64,000 bases of DNA from positions 1,364,001-1,428,000 of the forward strand of contig NZ_CP095397.1 in the NCBI RefSeq assembly GCF_023008545.1, given 5' to 3'. Positions 1 through 9,279 of the stretch are shown in pieces (position 1 is the first letter of the stretch; the number at the start of each line of letters is the position of its first letter). The position numbers and the translations under genes are program-made. Source of the DNA: Natribaculum luteum (lineage in GTDB: Archaea; Halobacteriota; Halobacteria; Halobacteriales; Natrialbaceae). The notes beneath the pieces were generated by a model. That model ran no database searches. It was not told the DNA's origin and was given only the letters and a program-made list of their open reading frames with translations.

Positions 1-156
1 GTCGACGAGACGGTCGGGACTCGAGGACGTGAACCGCCGGTAGAACGATCCCGTCTCGGACGATGGAACGAAACGAGCCACAGCCCAATCGCACGTGACC
101 GATCGAAAATGGGGCCGGCAGTCACTCGAGGTAAAACGGAGGGGCGCTCGGGCAGC

Positions 157-402
157 TCAGGGAATCAGCTGCTCGCCGTCGTCGTCGTAGATCGTGATCG
201 CGTCGACCGGGCAGGTCCGGGCGGCGAACTTCGCGTCTAGCTCGGCGTCCTCGGGTACGTTGCGGACGAAGACGCCGTCCTCGACCTCCTCGCTGTCCTC
301 GAGGACCGCCTTCCCTGCGGACTTGTCCTCCTCGAAGGCGTCCCACTCGGCGACACACTGGTACATCCCGATGCAGGTCTCCCGGTCGAACTCGACTTTC
401 AT
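157..402 (-). CDS. Small ferredoxin, probably [3Fe-4S] type
   Basis: An 81-residue acidic ferredoxin, presumably a soluble one-electron carrier. The cluster motif is CIGMYQC (Cys10, Cys16) with a distal CPVDAI (Cys64). The usual second ligand position (Cys or Asp in Cx2Cx2C) holds Met13, so only three Cys ligands are available and a [3Fe-4S] cluster is the simplest reading. Ferredoxins of this form often serve P450s or other oxygenases, but no such partner is adjacent. A TTTACG box about 27 nt upstream fits a leaderless transcript from the ATG at 402. The family call is firm; the redox partner is unknown. Confidence 0.88.
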   Translation of the reverse strand: MKVEFDRETCIGMYQCVAEWDAFEEDKSAGKAVLEDSEEVEDGVFVRNVPEDAELDAKFAARTCPVDAITIYDDDGEQLIP

Positions 403-515
403 ACTCGAGGGTTCGAACGATCGGCGTAAATCCTTGACGGACGGGGTCGTGTTATGTGTTATACGGAACCAAATGTCAGCGCCGTTTTACAATCAGGTGG
501 ACCGTCCAGTCGCGT

Positions 516-1289
516 ATGCGATCGACCGAGGACGGGCACGCCGATCCGCTCGGACGCGCGATGTACGACTACCAGCGCGGCGACCAGGGGACGTTGACCT
601 ACCGCGACGGTGCCGCAGTGCGCGACGGCCACGTCGAGGAGTACTACTTTCAGCCGCCATCGGAGTGGGCCGACGCGACGGTGTCGCTGCTCGAGCGACT
701 CGCGGCCGCCGACGGACCGGTGCTCGACGTGGGATGTGGCACGGGTCAGCACGCCCTGTGGTGGCAAGAACGCGGCGTCGACGTCGTCGGCGTCGACGTC
801 AGCCCCTGGGCAGTGGCGGCCGCCCGCGAACGTGGCGTCGAGGCCGTTTCGATCGCGAACATGTTCGCCCTGCCGTTCGAACGCGACGCGTTCGGATCGC
901 TTTACGCCGGCGGGACGCAACTCGGCCTCGCCGGGTCGCTCGCGGGGATCGGCGACCTCCTCGCGGAGTTCGCCCGCGTCACCGACGGCGAGGCCGTCGC
1001 CGTGGTCGACAACTACGATCCGACCGGCCTCGAGGAGTCGTTTTTCGGCTACCGACCAGATCCGCGCGAGGGCGTCGCCCACCGGTGTTTCCACTTCGAG
1101 TACGAGTTCGAGACCGACGACAGCGAGCGAGTTTGCGAGGTCGGGAAGTCGCTGCACTTTCTTTTGTGTTCGCCCGACCGCCTCCGCGAGGCTGCCATCG
1201 CCACGCCGTGGACGGTACGCGACGTCGTCGGTGGCGACGGCCACTACAGGGCGGTCCTGACGAAAGCGAACGAGAGAAACGGTCGATAG
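516..1289 (+). CDS. Class I SAM-dependent methyltransferase
   Basis: A 257-residue protein with the glycine-rich SAM motif I VLDVGCGTGQ near residue 70 and an acidic motif (VDVVGVDVS) at the end of the next strand, which together define a Rossmann-fold methyltransferase. The substrate cannot be read from the sequence. I chose the ATG at 516 because the first 20 codons of the longer frame (from 456) are basic and unlike haloarchaeal coding sequence. It stands alone between a ferredoxin on the other strand and a permease gene 158 nt downstream. Confidence 0.8.
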   Translation: MRSTEDGHADPLGRAMYDYQRGDQGTLTYRDGAAVRDGHVEEYYFQPPSEWADATVSLLERLAAADGPVLDVGCGTGQHALWWQERGVDVVGVDVSPWAVAAARERGVEAVSIANMFALPFERDAFGSLYAGGTQLGLAGSLAGIGDLLAEFARVTDGEAVAVVDNYDPTGLEESFFGYRPDPREGVAHRCFHFEYEFETDDSERVCEVGKSLHFLLCSPDRLREAAIATPWTVRDVVGGDGHYRAVLTKANERNGR

Positions 1290-1447
1290 CGAGACGGGGT
1301 GACGGTTCCAGCCGGCACCTCGAGCGAGGCAGTCGCGTATCGGCGGTCCACGTTCGTCGCTTCGTCCAGCCGTCTTTCTCGACTGCGAGAGTGGGCGTGA
1401 TCGACGGCCGAACGCTTTTGCCGCCGTTGAGCGAATCCAGTGGACGA

Positions 1448-2653
1448 ATGGTCGCCCTCTCGTTCGGCGTGCTGGTCGCCGTCGCCATCGTCACCTGCCT
1501 GTTCATGGCGTGGGTCCTCGGGGCCAACAGCAACTCGCCGCCGTTCGCGCCGGCGATCGGAGCGAACGCGATCTCGACGATGCGCGCGGCGTTCGTCATC
1601 GGCCTCCTGGCGGCGGCGGGTGCGCTCATGCAGGGCGGGAGCATCTCCGAGACGATCGGCGCGGACCTCATCGACGGGGTGGCGATCACTCCGCTTGCAG
1701 CCACCGCCGGGCTGTTGACCGCGGCCACGTTCATGGCGGTCGGGATCTACACGCGCTATCCCATTCCGGCGGCGTTCGCGACGACGGGGGCGATGGTGGG
1801 CGTCGGACTCGGCCTCGGCGGCGATCCCGCGTTCGACACCTACCGCAGGCTGGGGACGTTCTGGCTGCTGGTCCCGTTCATGTCCGGCGGCCTCGCCTAC
1901 GTCACCGCGGTCGTCCTCCGGCGCGACGACGTCCCCGAGTCGGTCAGCATTCCGGCGCTCGCCGGCCTCGTCGGGGCGATCCTCGCGAACGTCCGCCTCG
2001 GCGTCATTCCCGCCCCCGACGCGGCCCAGGGGACACTCGCCGGCTTCCTCTCGCGTCAGCTTGGAAACGGCCCTGCGCTCACCGACGGCGTCGACCTCGG
2101 GATAGTCCTCGTGACGCTCGGGGCAGGCCTGGTGAGCGCCTACCTGGTTCGCAAACAGGTCCTCGTCTCCGCCGAACGGGGAATCCGGTCGTTCCTGCTC
2201 GTACTCGGCGGGATCGTCGCGTTCTCCTCCGGCGGCTCGCAGGTCGGCCTCGCGACCGGGCCACTCGAGAACCTCTTTCGAACGCAACTCGGCCTGCCGA
2301 CGACGCTTCTGCTCGCGATCGGCGCGGCCGGCATCCTCGCCGGTGCGTGGATGGGTGCGCCGCGGCTGTTACAGGCCACGTCCAGGGAATACGCCCAGCT
2401 CGGTGCCCGGCGCTCGATCGCGGCGCTCGTTCCCGGGTTCGTCATCGCCCAGCTCGCGATCGCGCTCGGGATCCCCATCTCGCTCAACAACATCGTCCTC
2501 TCGGGCGTGATCGGTGGCGGGCTGGCAGCGGGGTCTGCCGGCGTCTCCCGCCGGAAAATCGGCTTTACGGTCGCCTTCTGGCTGCTCACGCTCGGCTCGT
2601 CGATCGCCGTCGGGTTCGCCCTCTATCGCGCGTTCGCGACGGTCGTCGGCTAA
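1448..2653 (+). CDS. Inorganic phosphate (PiT family) permease
   Basis: A 401-residue polytopic membrane protein of the PiT phosphate:cation symporter family. The N-terminal signature is LGANSNSPPFAPAIGANAIS, the haloarchaeal variant of the family GANDVAN motif, and a second inverted half carries GIPISLNNIVLSGVIGGG near residue 345. About ten hydrophobic segments are visible. It lies 158 nt after the methyltransferase and converges on the UspA-like gene. Phosphate is inferred from family membership; sulfate transport is possible for some members. Confidence 0.85.
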   Translation: MVALSFGVLVAVAIVTCLFMAWVLGANSNSPPFAPAIGANAISTMRAAFVIGLLAAAGALMQGGSISETIGADLIDGVAITPLAATAGLLTAATFMAVGIYTRYPIPAAFATTGAMVGVGLGLGGDPAFDTYRRLGTFWLLVPFMSGGLAYVTAVVLRRDDVPESVSIPALAGLVGAILANVRLGVIPAPDAAQGTLAGFLSRQLGNGPALTDGVDLGIVLVTLGAGLVSAYLVRKQVLVSAERGIRSFLLVLGGIVAFSSGGSQVGLATGPLENLFRTQLGLPTTLLLAIGAAGILAGAWMGAPRLLQATSREYAQLGARRSIAALVPGFVIAQLAIALGIPISLNNIVLSGVIGGGLAAGSAGVSRRKIGFTVAFWLLTLGSSIAVGFALYRAFATVVG

Positions 2654-2663
2654 GCGGCGAGCG

Positions 2664-3083
2664 TCACTCGAGTACCGTCACGGGAACCGGCGTCCGGTCG
2701 ACGAGGGTCGCCGCGATCCCGCGGCCGAGAACCCGACGGAGGAGCCACGACGACTCCCGCCCGCGCACGACGACGTGATCGAACCCGCCCTCGGTGGCGA
2801 ACCGCGGGACGACGGTCCCGGGCCGTCCCTCGGCCGTGACGATTCGCACGCGGTCGGCGGCGTCGACCGACTCGACGAGTGCCGCCGCACGCTCTCGCGT
2901 CTGTGCGGTCCGTTCGTCGTGTCGCTCGAGGACACCGCCCTCGCTCAGCGGCGCGTCGAGCGGCGTGACGACGGCCAGCACCGTCACGTCGGCGTCGGGA
3001 AAGTTCTCGAGTGCGTACTCGAGTGCCTCCTCCTCGCGGGGGCGGCCGAGCGTGGGAACGAGGACACGGTCCGGATCGACCAT
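2664..3083 (-). CDS. Universal stress protein (UspA) family
   Basis: A 139-residue cytosolic protein starting with the typical beta strand RVLVPTLG and ending with VDRTPVPVTVLE, the conserved terminal strand of the Usp fold. The GRESSWLLRRVLGRGIAATL stretch occupies the place of the Usp nucleotide loop (Gx2Gx9GS/T) but is degenerate, so ATP binding is doubtful. The ATG at 3083 is preferred over the longer frame, whose extra 56 residues are arginine/proline-rich. It is divergent from hel308. Confidence 0.82.
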   Translation of the reverse strand: MVDPDRVLVPTLGRPREEEALEYALENFPDADVTVLAVVTPLDAPLSEGGVLERHDERTAQTRERAAALVESVDAADRVRIVTAEGRPGTVVPRFATEGGFDHVVVRGRESSWLLRRVLGRGIAATLVDRTPVPVTVLE

Positions 3084-3135
3084 GACATCCACTTCGCGTG
3101 ACCGTCCCAAGGGCCTATCGCCGGTCGAGCGACAG

Positions 3136-3141
3136 TTTAAA
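3136..3141 (+). promoter_or_regulatory. TATA-like box of hel308
   Basis: TTTAAA centred about 28 nt before the ATG at 3167, the spacing expected for archaeal leaderless transcription. Confidence 0.5.
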
Positions 3142-3166
3142 CCGCAAGACGAGAAAAGAGGGAGTG

Positions 3167-5494
3167 ATGAACGTCGAGGAGCTGTCGGGGCTGCCGCCCG
3201 GGGCCGTCTCGCACTTCCAGGACGAGGGGATCGAGGAGCTCTACCCGCCACAGGCCGCGGCGGTCGAGTCGGGGATCCTCAAGGGCGAGAACCTCGTCGC
3301 CGCCGTGCCGACGGCGAGCGGCAAGACGATGATCGCCGCCCTCTCGATGCTCTCGGCGATCGAACGCGGCGGAAAGGCGCTGTACATCGTCCCGCTGCGA
3401 GCGCTCGCCAGCGAGAAAAAAGCCGAGTTCGAGGCCTACGAGGAGTTCGGCGTGACCGTCGGCGTCACGACGGGCAACTACGAGTCGACGAGCGAGTGGC
3501 TCGCCACCAAGGACGTGATCGTCGCCACGAGCGAGAAAGTCGACTCGCTCGTTCGAAACGGCGCGGACTGGCTCTCCGACCTCACCTGCGTCGTCAGCGA
3601 CGAGGTCCACCTCATCGACGACCGCAACCGGGGACCGACGCTCGAGGTCACGCTCGCGAAGCTCCGGAAGCTCAACCCCACCTTGCAGGTGGTCGCCCTC
3701 TCGGCGACCGTCGGTAACGCAGACGAGATCGCGACGTGGCTCGACGCGGAACTCGTCGACACCGACTGGCGACCGATCGACCTCCGAAGCGGCGTCCACT
3801 ACGGCAACGCGTTGCACTTCGACGACGGAGAGACGCGAGAAGTGCCCGTCGAGGGTGGGGAGAAGCAGGAAGCCGCACTCGTTCGCGACATCCTCGACGA
3901 GGGCGGCTCGTCGCTCGCTTTCGTCAACTCCCGGCGCAACGCGGAAGCGGCAGCGCGGCGACTCTCGAACGTCACCTCGCGGGTACTCACCGACGGCGAA
4001 CGGGCCGACCTCGCCGAGTTGGCCGAGGAGATCCGCGACGTGAGCGATACGGAAACCAGCGACGACCTCGCCGACTGCGTCGAACGTGGGGCCGCCTTCC
4101 ACCACGCCGGACTCGCCGGCGAACACCGCTCGCTCGTCGAGGACGCCTTCCGCGACCGCCTGCTCAAGGTGATCGCCGCCACGCCGACGCTCGCCGCCGG
4201 GGTGAACACGCCCGCCCGCCGCGTGATCGTCCGCGACTGGCGGCGGTTCGACCCCAGCGCGGGCGGCATGACGCCACTGAACGTCCTCGAGGTCCACCAG
4301 ATGATGGGACGGGCGGGCCGTCCCGGCCTCGATCCCTACGGCGAGGCCGTGTTGCTTTCCAACAGTCACGACGAGATGGACGAGCTGTTCGACCGCTACG
4401 TCTGGGCCGACCCCGAGCCCGTCCGCTCGAAACTCGCGGCCGAACCCGCACTCCGGACACACGTCCTCGCGACGATCGCCTCCGGCTTCGCCCGCACCCG
4501 CACGGGCCTGCTCGAGTTCATGGCGGAGACGCTCTACGCGAGCCAGTCGACCGAGTCCGGACGGTTAGAGACCGTGACCGACAGCGTCTTGCAATACCTC
4601 GAGGCCAACGACTTCGTCGAGCGCGAGACGACGGACGACGACGCGGGCGCGTTCACGTCCGCGGCCGACCTCGCCGGAGACGGCGACGACGTCGAACTCC
4701 GGGCGACGAGTCTCGGCCACACCGTCTCGCGGCTCTACCTCGATCCGATGAGCGCCGCCGAGATCGTCCACGGCCTCGAGTCGGCCGACGAGCGTCCGAC
4801 CGCACTCGGGCTCTACCAGCTGGTCTCGCGAACGCCGGACATGTACGAGCTCTACTTGCGCTCGGGCGAGGACGACGAGTACGCGGAACTGTTCTACCAG
4901 CGCGAGGACGAACTGCTCGGCGACGGGCCCAGCGAGTACGAAGACGCCCGCTTCGAGGACTGGCTCGCCGCGCTCAAGACGGGCAAACTGCTCGCAGACT
5001 GGGCGAACGAGACCGACGAGGACCGGCTCACCGACCGCTACGGAATCGGCCCCGGAGACCTCCGCGGGAAGGTCGACACCGCCGAGTGGCTGCTCGGGGC
5101 GGCGGAGTCGCTCGCCGCCGAGGTCGGGAGCGAGTGGACCGCTGCCGTCCGCGAGGCACGAGCGCGGGTCGAACACGGCGTCGGCGAGGAACTGCTCGAG
5201 CTCGTCTCGGTCCGCGGCGTCGGACGCAAGCGCGCCCGCCAGCTCTACGACGTCGGTATCGAGACGCCCGCCGATCTCCGGGAGGCCGACAAGCGCGTCG
5301 TCCTCGACGCCCTGAAAGGGAAGAAGACCGCGGAGACGATTCTCGAGAACGCCGGCCGCGAGAACCCGTCGATGGACGGCGTCGAGGAACTACCCGACGA
5401 AGACGACGGGTTCGAACGAGCGCGGGACGCCGAGTCGACGGACGGCCAGGAAGACGAACCGGCCGAGAGCCAGTCCAGCCTGGGTGATTTCTGA
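3167..5494 (+). CDS. hel308: Ski2-like DNA helicase Hel308
   Basis: A 775-residue superfamily 2 helicase that acts on stalled replication forks and in recombination in archaea. Visible motifs are Walker A PTASGKT (residues 48-54), DEVH box (145-148), motif III SATVGN, a motif IV-V region with [13 protein letters not shown], and motif [13 protein letters not shown] ratchet and helix-hairpin-helix region ([20 protein letters not shown]) precedes an acidic tail. Length matches the family. The stop codon overlaps the start of cgi121 by one base, so the two are translationally coupled. The start at 3167 fits a TTTAAA box and the conserved N-terminus MNVEEL. Confidence 0.95.
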   Translation: MNVEELSGLPPGAVSHFQDEGIEELYPPQAAAVESGILKGENLVAAVPTASGKTMIAALSMLSAIERGGKALYIVPLRALASEKKAEFEAYEEFGVTVGVTTGNYESTSEWLATKDVIVATSEKVDSLVRNGADWLSDLTCVVSDEVHLIDDRNRGPTLEVTLAKLRKLNPTLQVVALSATVGNADEIATWLDAELVDTDWRPIDLRSGVHYGNALHFDDGETREVPVEGGEKQEAALVRDILDEGGSSLAFVNSRRNAEAAARRLSNVTSRVLTDGERADLAELAEEIRDVSDTETSDDLADCVERGAAFHHAGLAGEHRSLVEDAFRDRLLKVIAATPTLAAGVNTPARRVIVRDWRRFDPSAGGMTPLNVLEVHQMMGRAGRPGLDPYGEAVLLSNSHDEMDELFDRYVWADPEPVRSKLAAEPALRTHVLATIASGFARTRTGLLEFMAETLYASQSTESGRLETVTDSVLQYLEANDFVERETTDDDAGAFTSAADLAGDGDDVELRATSLGHTVSRLYLDPMSAAEIVHGLESADERPTALGLYQLVSRTPDMYELYLRSGEDDEYAELFYQREDELLGDGPSEYEDARFEDWLAALKTGKLLADWANETDEDRLTDRYGIGPGDLRGKVDTAEWLLGAAESLAAEVGSEWTAAVREARARVEHGVGEELLELVSVRGVGRKRARQLYDVGIETPADLREADKRVVLDALKGKKTAETILENAGRENPSMDGVEELPDEDDGFERARDAESTDGQEDEPAESQSSLGDF

Positions 5495-5982
5495 TGGAGC
5501 TACTCGAGGGCCGACTCGAAATCGACGACCTCGACGGCTTCGTCGCCCAGCTGGGCGAGATCGGCGACGACCACGACGTGACGATCCAGGCGTTCGACGC
5601 CCGCTACGTCGCCGACGCCCGCCACCTCGAACGGGCCGTCGAACTGGCAGACCGGGCGATCGAGCGCGGGGAGAACGTCGCTCGCGATCGGGCCGTCGAG
5701 ATCCTGCTGTACGCCGCCGGCCGCAGGCAGATCGACGACGCACTCGAGATGGGCGTCTCGACGGGCGAGAACCGCGTCGTCGTCCTGGTCGACGGTGACG
5801 ACGAGGTGGGCGCGCTCGCAGACCTCGAGGCGCTCGTCGAACCCGAGCCGACGCTCGGCGAGTACGACGAGGAGCTGCTGTGTTCGTTCTTCGACGTCAC
5901 CGAGGCCGAGCGCGAGGCGACCTGGGCGAGTCTCGGAGACCTCGTCCGCGAGCGCGTGGCGTTGCTCGAGGTCGAGAAGTGA
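5494..5982 (+). CDS. cgi121: KEOPS complex subunit Cgi121
   Basis: A 162-residue subunit of the KEOPS complex, which makes N6-threonylcarbamoyladenosine in ANN-decoding tRNAs; Cgi121 recruits tRNA and contacts Bud32. The sequence has the family layout: an N-terminal Glu/Asp-rich strand, FDARYVADARHLERAVELA, the conserved EILLYAAGRRQIDDAL segment and GVSTGENRVVVLVDG. It shares an ATGA overlap with hel308, a pairing also known in Haloferax. Catalytic KEOPS subunits are not in the window. Confidence 0.9.
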   Translation: MELLEGRLEIDDLDGFVAQLGEIGDDHDVTIQAFDARYVADARHLERAVELADRAIERGENVARDRAVEILLYAAGRRQIDDALEMGVSTGENRVVVLVDGDDEVGALADLEALVEPEPTLGEYDEELLCSFFDVTEAEREATWASLGDLVRERVALLEVEK

Positions 5983-5995
5983 CGAACGGCGCGAC

Positions 5996-6523
5996 TCAGC
6001 CGGTCCACTCGTCGGCCAGCAGTCCGTACCGGTGGACGTCGACGCGTTCGCCCTCGACGAACGCCTCGTTTCGGAGCCGTCCCTCCTCGGTGAAACCCGC
6101 CTTCTCGAGGACGCGACGCGAGGCGGGGTTGGTCTCGTACACGCAGGCGTACACCTTGTCGAGCCGCCGCTGTGCGAACGCGTAGCGACACACCTGCGAA
6201 ACTGCGTCCGTCGCGTAGCCCTGCCCCCAGTGATCCGGATCGACCATGTAGCCGAGTTCGGTCGTCCCCCAGACGTCGTTCGGCGCGTCGAGTCCGATAG
6301 ACCCGACCGGTTCACCGTCGACGGCGATCAGGAGCCGAACCTTGTCCGACTCGCCGAGAGAGTCGATCCACTCGCGCTCTTGCACTCCGTTTAGCGGCGC
6401 TCCTGCGCCGATGTGACGGCGAACCCGAGGATCGTTGACGAGTTTCTGCAGGAACTCGGCGTCTTCGCACTCGATCGTCCGCAGTTCGACGACCTCCCCC
6501 TCGAGAAAGACTGCACCTGGCAT
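5996..6523 (-). CDS. GNAT N-acetyltransferase, RimJ/RimL type
   Basis: A 175-residue acetyltransferase of the ribosomal-protein-alanine type. The acetyl-CoA signature is WGQGYATDAVSQVCRYAF, followed by the family-typical NPASRRVLEKAGFTEEGRLRNEAF. The substrate could be an N-terminal amine or a small molecule. The ATG at 6523 gives MPGAVFLEGE, matching the usual beginning; the longer frame adds 16 poorly conserved residues. It is convergent with cgi121. Confidence 0.87.
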   Translation of the reverse strand: MPGAVFLEGEVVELRTIECEDAEFLQKLVNDPRVRRHIGAGAPLNGVQEREWIDSLGESDKVRLLIAVDGEPVGSIGLDAPNDVWGTTELGYMVDPDHWGQGYATDAVSQVCRYAFAQRRLDKVYACVYETNPASRRVLEKAGFTEEGRLRNEAFVEGERVDVHRYGLLADEWTG

Positions 6524-6639
6524 ACTCGCCGATAGTCGCCTGTCCACTTCAAGTTCGTTCTGGTATGACACACGATGCCAAAGAATTAGGGCTCGGCGCT
6601 ACGCTCTTGTTCGCGCCGGTCGAACGGAGACGCAACTCT

Positions 6640-7968
6640 ATGGCCACGCTCGAGGACCCGCTCGAGGTCGGCGGCGTCGAGATCCCGAACCGACTGTATC
6701 GCGCGCCGTTGCTCGAGTGTGCGGGCAACGGTCCGGACGCCGTCGAGACGCTGATCGACGACCTCGAGCCGGCGGCCGAATCGGGCGTCGGACTCGTCTG
6801 TCAGGGAGCGACGATCGTCCGCGGCGACGGCGGCTGTGCCGCGCCGGGGATGACGCGGGTCCACGACCCGGCGTTCGTCGCCCGCCTCGAGCGGCTGACC
6901 GACCGGATCCACGACCACGGGGGACGGATCTTCCTGCAACTCGAGCACGGGGGGCTGCGGAGCATGGAAACCTGGCACGCCGACTATCGTCGAGCGCATC
7001 CGGACCTCGAGCAACTGGCCGTCTCGCGGCCGCCGTGGCCGCTTCGACTGCTGGATCGCCTGGGGTTCTTGCACTACAACGTGCACGTCCTCTCGACCGA
7101 CGAGGTGTACGAACTGGCGGCCGACTTCGGGCGATCGGCGGCGTACGCGGTCGACGCGGGCTACGACGGGATTCACATCGCTGGGGCGAACATGGGCATC
7201 GTCCAGCAGTTCCTCTCACCCTTTTACAACCGTCGCGAGGACGAGTTCGGCGGCTCGCCCGAGGCCCGCCTGCGATTTCTCGCGGTCGTCCACGACGAGA
7301 TCCGCGAGCGGGCGGGCGACGTCCCGCTGATAACGAAAGTGCCCGCCGAAACGCCCGCGCCGCCCGTAATCCGGCGGAAACTGTCGCTCGAGGACGGCGT
7401 CGAGATCGCTCGCCGACTCGAGAAGATCGGTTACGACGCGGTCGTTCCCGTACAGACGTCCGTCACGTGGGACATGAGCATCGTCCGCGGGAAGTACCCG
7501 AAGCGGGCCTGGGCGAACGAGGGGCTGCGAGAGGGATACGACGCGGCCTTCGGCGGCCCGTGGCGAACCCGACTCGTGGCCGCGGCGAATCGACTCCAGT
7601 CGCTGCAGTACGGAACCGAACCGGCGTGGAACGAGGCGTTCTGCCGGCGCGTCCGCGAGGCGGTGTCGATCCCCGTGTTCGCCGAGGGCGGCATCCGCGA
7701 GCGAGCACAGATGGATCGACTGCTCGGCGCGGGCGCGAGGGACCCGGCCTGCGACGCCGTCGGCATGGCCCGGCCGTTCTACGCCGAACCGCGACTCGGC
7801 ACCCGACTGCTCGAGACGACGGCGTCGCGGGTCCTCTGTGAAAGCTGTAACAACTGCACCGTACCGCAGGTGACCGGCGCGCCGGGGATGTGCCGGACGC
7901 CGTCGGTGCTGCGAAAGCGCGGCGAACTCGAGCGCGCAGGCGCATACGACCAGGGATCGCAGTCGTGA
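6640..7968 (+). CDS. NADH:flavin oxidoreductase, old yellow enzyme family
   Basis: A 442-residue FMN TIM-barrel protein. It begins with VGGVEIPNRLYRAP, carries the barrel signature GYDGIHIAGANMGIVQQFLS (normally H-x-A-H-G-Y-L), FNRREDEFGGS-like NRREDEFGGSPEARLRF, and a late SCNNCTVPQVTG segment reminiscent of the iron-sulfur Cys motif of the 2,4-dienoyl-CoA reductase branch. That branch has an extra C-terminal FAD domain, absent here. The active-site His-His/Asn pair is altered (IAGAN), so the substrate is uncertain. The start at 6640 was chosen from the conserved MATLEDPLEVGG beginning. Confidence 0.82.
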   Translation: MATLEDPLEVGGVEIPNRLYRAPLLECAGNGPDAVETLIDDLEPAAESGVGLVCQGATIVRGDGGCAAPGMTRVHDPAFVARLERLTDRIHDHGGRIFLQLEHGGLRSMETWHADYRRAHPDLEQLAVSRPPWPLRLLDRLGFLHYNVHVLSTDEVYELAADFGRSAAYAVDAGYDGIHIAGANMGIVQQFLSPFYNRREDEFGGSPEARLRFLAVVHDEIRERAGDVPLITKVPAETPAPPVIRRKLSLEDGVEIARRLEKIGYDAVVPVQTSVTWDMSIVRGKYPKRAWANEGLREGYDAAFGGPWRTRLVAAANRLQSLQYGTEPAWNEAFCRRVREAVSIPVFAEGGIRERAQMDRLLGAGARDPACDAVGMARPFYAEPRLGTRLLETTASRVLCESCNNCTVPQVTGAPGMCRTPSVLRKRGELERAGAYDQGSQS

Positions 7969-8097
7969 ACGGTTCCGATACAGTGATACTGATCGATAAA
8001 GATACACGGTACCAAGACACATTCGATTCGATGACGTGGGGAACGCCCGTCGGCGTCGGGATCGATGTGGAGGCGGAATCGCCCGCCTGGTGAGAGA

Positions 8098-8250
8098 GTG
8101 CCCCAGTGCAACGCCTGTATGACGGAGATCGACGACACGACCGACACGCACGTCACGGTGGTCAAACCCGTCGACTACAAGGGTTCGACCAGGAAGATCA
8201 GACACTACTACTGTACGATCGAGTGTCTGCTCGAGAGCGCTAGCCAGTGA
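8098..8250 (+). CDS. Small zinc-finger protein (GTG start)
   Basis: A 50-residue protein with two Cys pairs, CNAC near the N-terminus and CTIEC near the C-terminus, which would form a treble-clef or zinc-ribbon-like knot. A GTG start at 8098 is supported by a Shine-Dalgarno-like GGTGA at 8089-8093 and by inclusion of the first Cys pair, which an ATG start at 8119 would lose. Its 3' end overlaps the convergent rhodanese pseudogene by 11 nt. Tiny zinc proteins of this kind are common and mostly uncharacterised in haloarchaea. Confidence 0.68.
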   Translation: MPQCNACMTEIDDTTDTHVTVVKPVDYKGSTRKIRHYYCTIECLLESASQ

Positions 8251-8932
8251 CGACGACGCTCGTGAGTTCGGCGAGCGGTGCCTCGAGCGTGTAGTCCGGA
8301 GCGTCGACTCTGAACCGAGACTCGGGCGATCCAGCGTAGTGCAGCGTCAGGGTGTACGACCCGTCGGCGGCGATCGGCGCTGCCTCGCGACGGTCGGCCT
8401 CGAGTTGCTCGAGCATGACCATCTCGCCGGCGTAGTCGGCACTGCTCGTTCCGCGGATCTCGTAGCTCCGACGCTCGGTCTGAACGTCCGATCCGGCCAG
8501 CGGGTAGCCACGCTGGATCCACCCACCGAGCCCCTCGTCGATCGCGTACGTGTGTTCGTACCCCGCGTCGATCAGCGCCGCAGCGCGCATGGTAGAGAGG
8601 TGGTGCGGACAGCCACAGTAGGTGACGATCTGCGTATCGGTCGATCACGCCTCGACCGGATCGTCTTCGGTTCCGTCCGGTGCGGGCGAGAAGACGGCGT
8701 CCGCGATCCGGACCGCCTCGTACTGGTCGCGGCCACGCGCGTCGGCGAACCGGGCCTCGCCGTTTTCGTACCACTGGTAGACGTCGTCGACCGGTGCGAG
8801 CGGAACGTCGGTTCTGTCAGTGGTCGTCGTCTCGTACCCGTACTCGTTCGCTGCCGTGTCGCCGCCGAGGCAGCCGACGACGACACCGAGTGCGGCCGTC
8901 GCTCCAGCAGCGAGGCAGGTCCGTCGATTCAT
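8240..8932 (-). pseudogene. Rhodanese-like lipoprotein gene with an internal TGA
   Basis: One frame of 230 codons encodes an exported rhodanese-domain protein: N-terminal MNRRTCLAAGATAALGVVVG then CLGG as lipobox, a Tat/lipoprotein-like leader, then VPLAPVDDVYQWYENGEARF, the start of a rhodanese fold. At 8645-8647 a TGA interrupts it after DDPVEA. Reading continues in the same frame with STDTQIVTYCGCPHHLS, which contains the expected catalytic Cys loop (YCGCPHH), and then ALIDAGYEHTYAIDEGLGGW, the closing rhodanese motif. A Trp codon (TGG) is the likely ancestor. No frameshift is needed. Either the gene is dead, the base is a sequencing error, or the stop is read through. Confidence 0.8.
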
Positions 8933-8989
8933 ATCGGCTAGGCACCGACGGCGATGGAATAGTATTTCTGGTGACTCGAGGGATACCGG

Positions 8990-9013
8990 AGACCCCTTCG
9001 TTTCGACTGGAAA
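8990..9013 (-). repeat. ORB-like sequence outside the main origin
   Basis: The minus strand carries CCAGTCGAAACGAAGGGG, close to the core of the origin recognition boxes at 22.1-22.5 kb. It lies between the rhodanese pseudogene and tRNA-Gln, 12 kb from orc1. It may be a remote Orc1 binding site or a chance or dispersed copy. Confidence 0.5.
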
Positions 9014-9060
9014 CCGAACGCAGGAGTCGGGGGGATACTCGAGTCGAAATGGCAGAGAAG

Positions 9061-9133
9061 TAGTCCATCCTGGATTCGAACCAGGGTCGAAGCCCCCAGA
9101 AGGCTTCAGGATTGGCCACTACCCTAATGGACT
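9061..9133 (-). tRNA. tRNA-Gln (anticodon CTG)
   Basis: A 73-nt cloverleaf can be folded by eye on the minus strand: acceptor AGTCCAT pairs perfectly with ATGGACT, discriminator A, CCA not encoded. The anticodon arm is AAGCC / GGCTT around the loop TTCTGGG, giving anticodon CTG. The T arm is CCTGG-TTCGAAT-CCAGG. The D arm contains the usual AGTGGCCAA. No intron is present. Flanking genes are both pseudogenes. Confidence 0.95.
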
Positions 9134-9279
9134 GACATGTATCCGTCGGGTCCAACTACCGACGGTCTAATCTCTGGTATGGAGTGTTCGTATTAGAGTG
9201 TTACGAATCGATCGGTGATTGGAATACCGACTCACACTGGGAAGAAACCCCCTCATGTCGGTTATTCGGTCGATGGGTC

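Noticed and set aside
194-1447. Plus-strand frame continuous with the permease gene and antisense to the ferredoxin
   Set aside because: The permease part begins at 1448; the 5' part reads other genes out of frame and is rich in Arg/Ser.
9061-9133. tRNA-Gln as a suppressor of the neighbouring TAG
   Set aside because: The anticodon is CTG, which reads CAG; a CTA anticodon would be needed.
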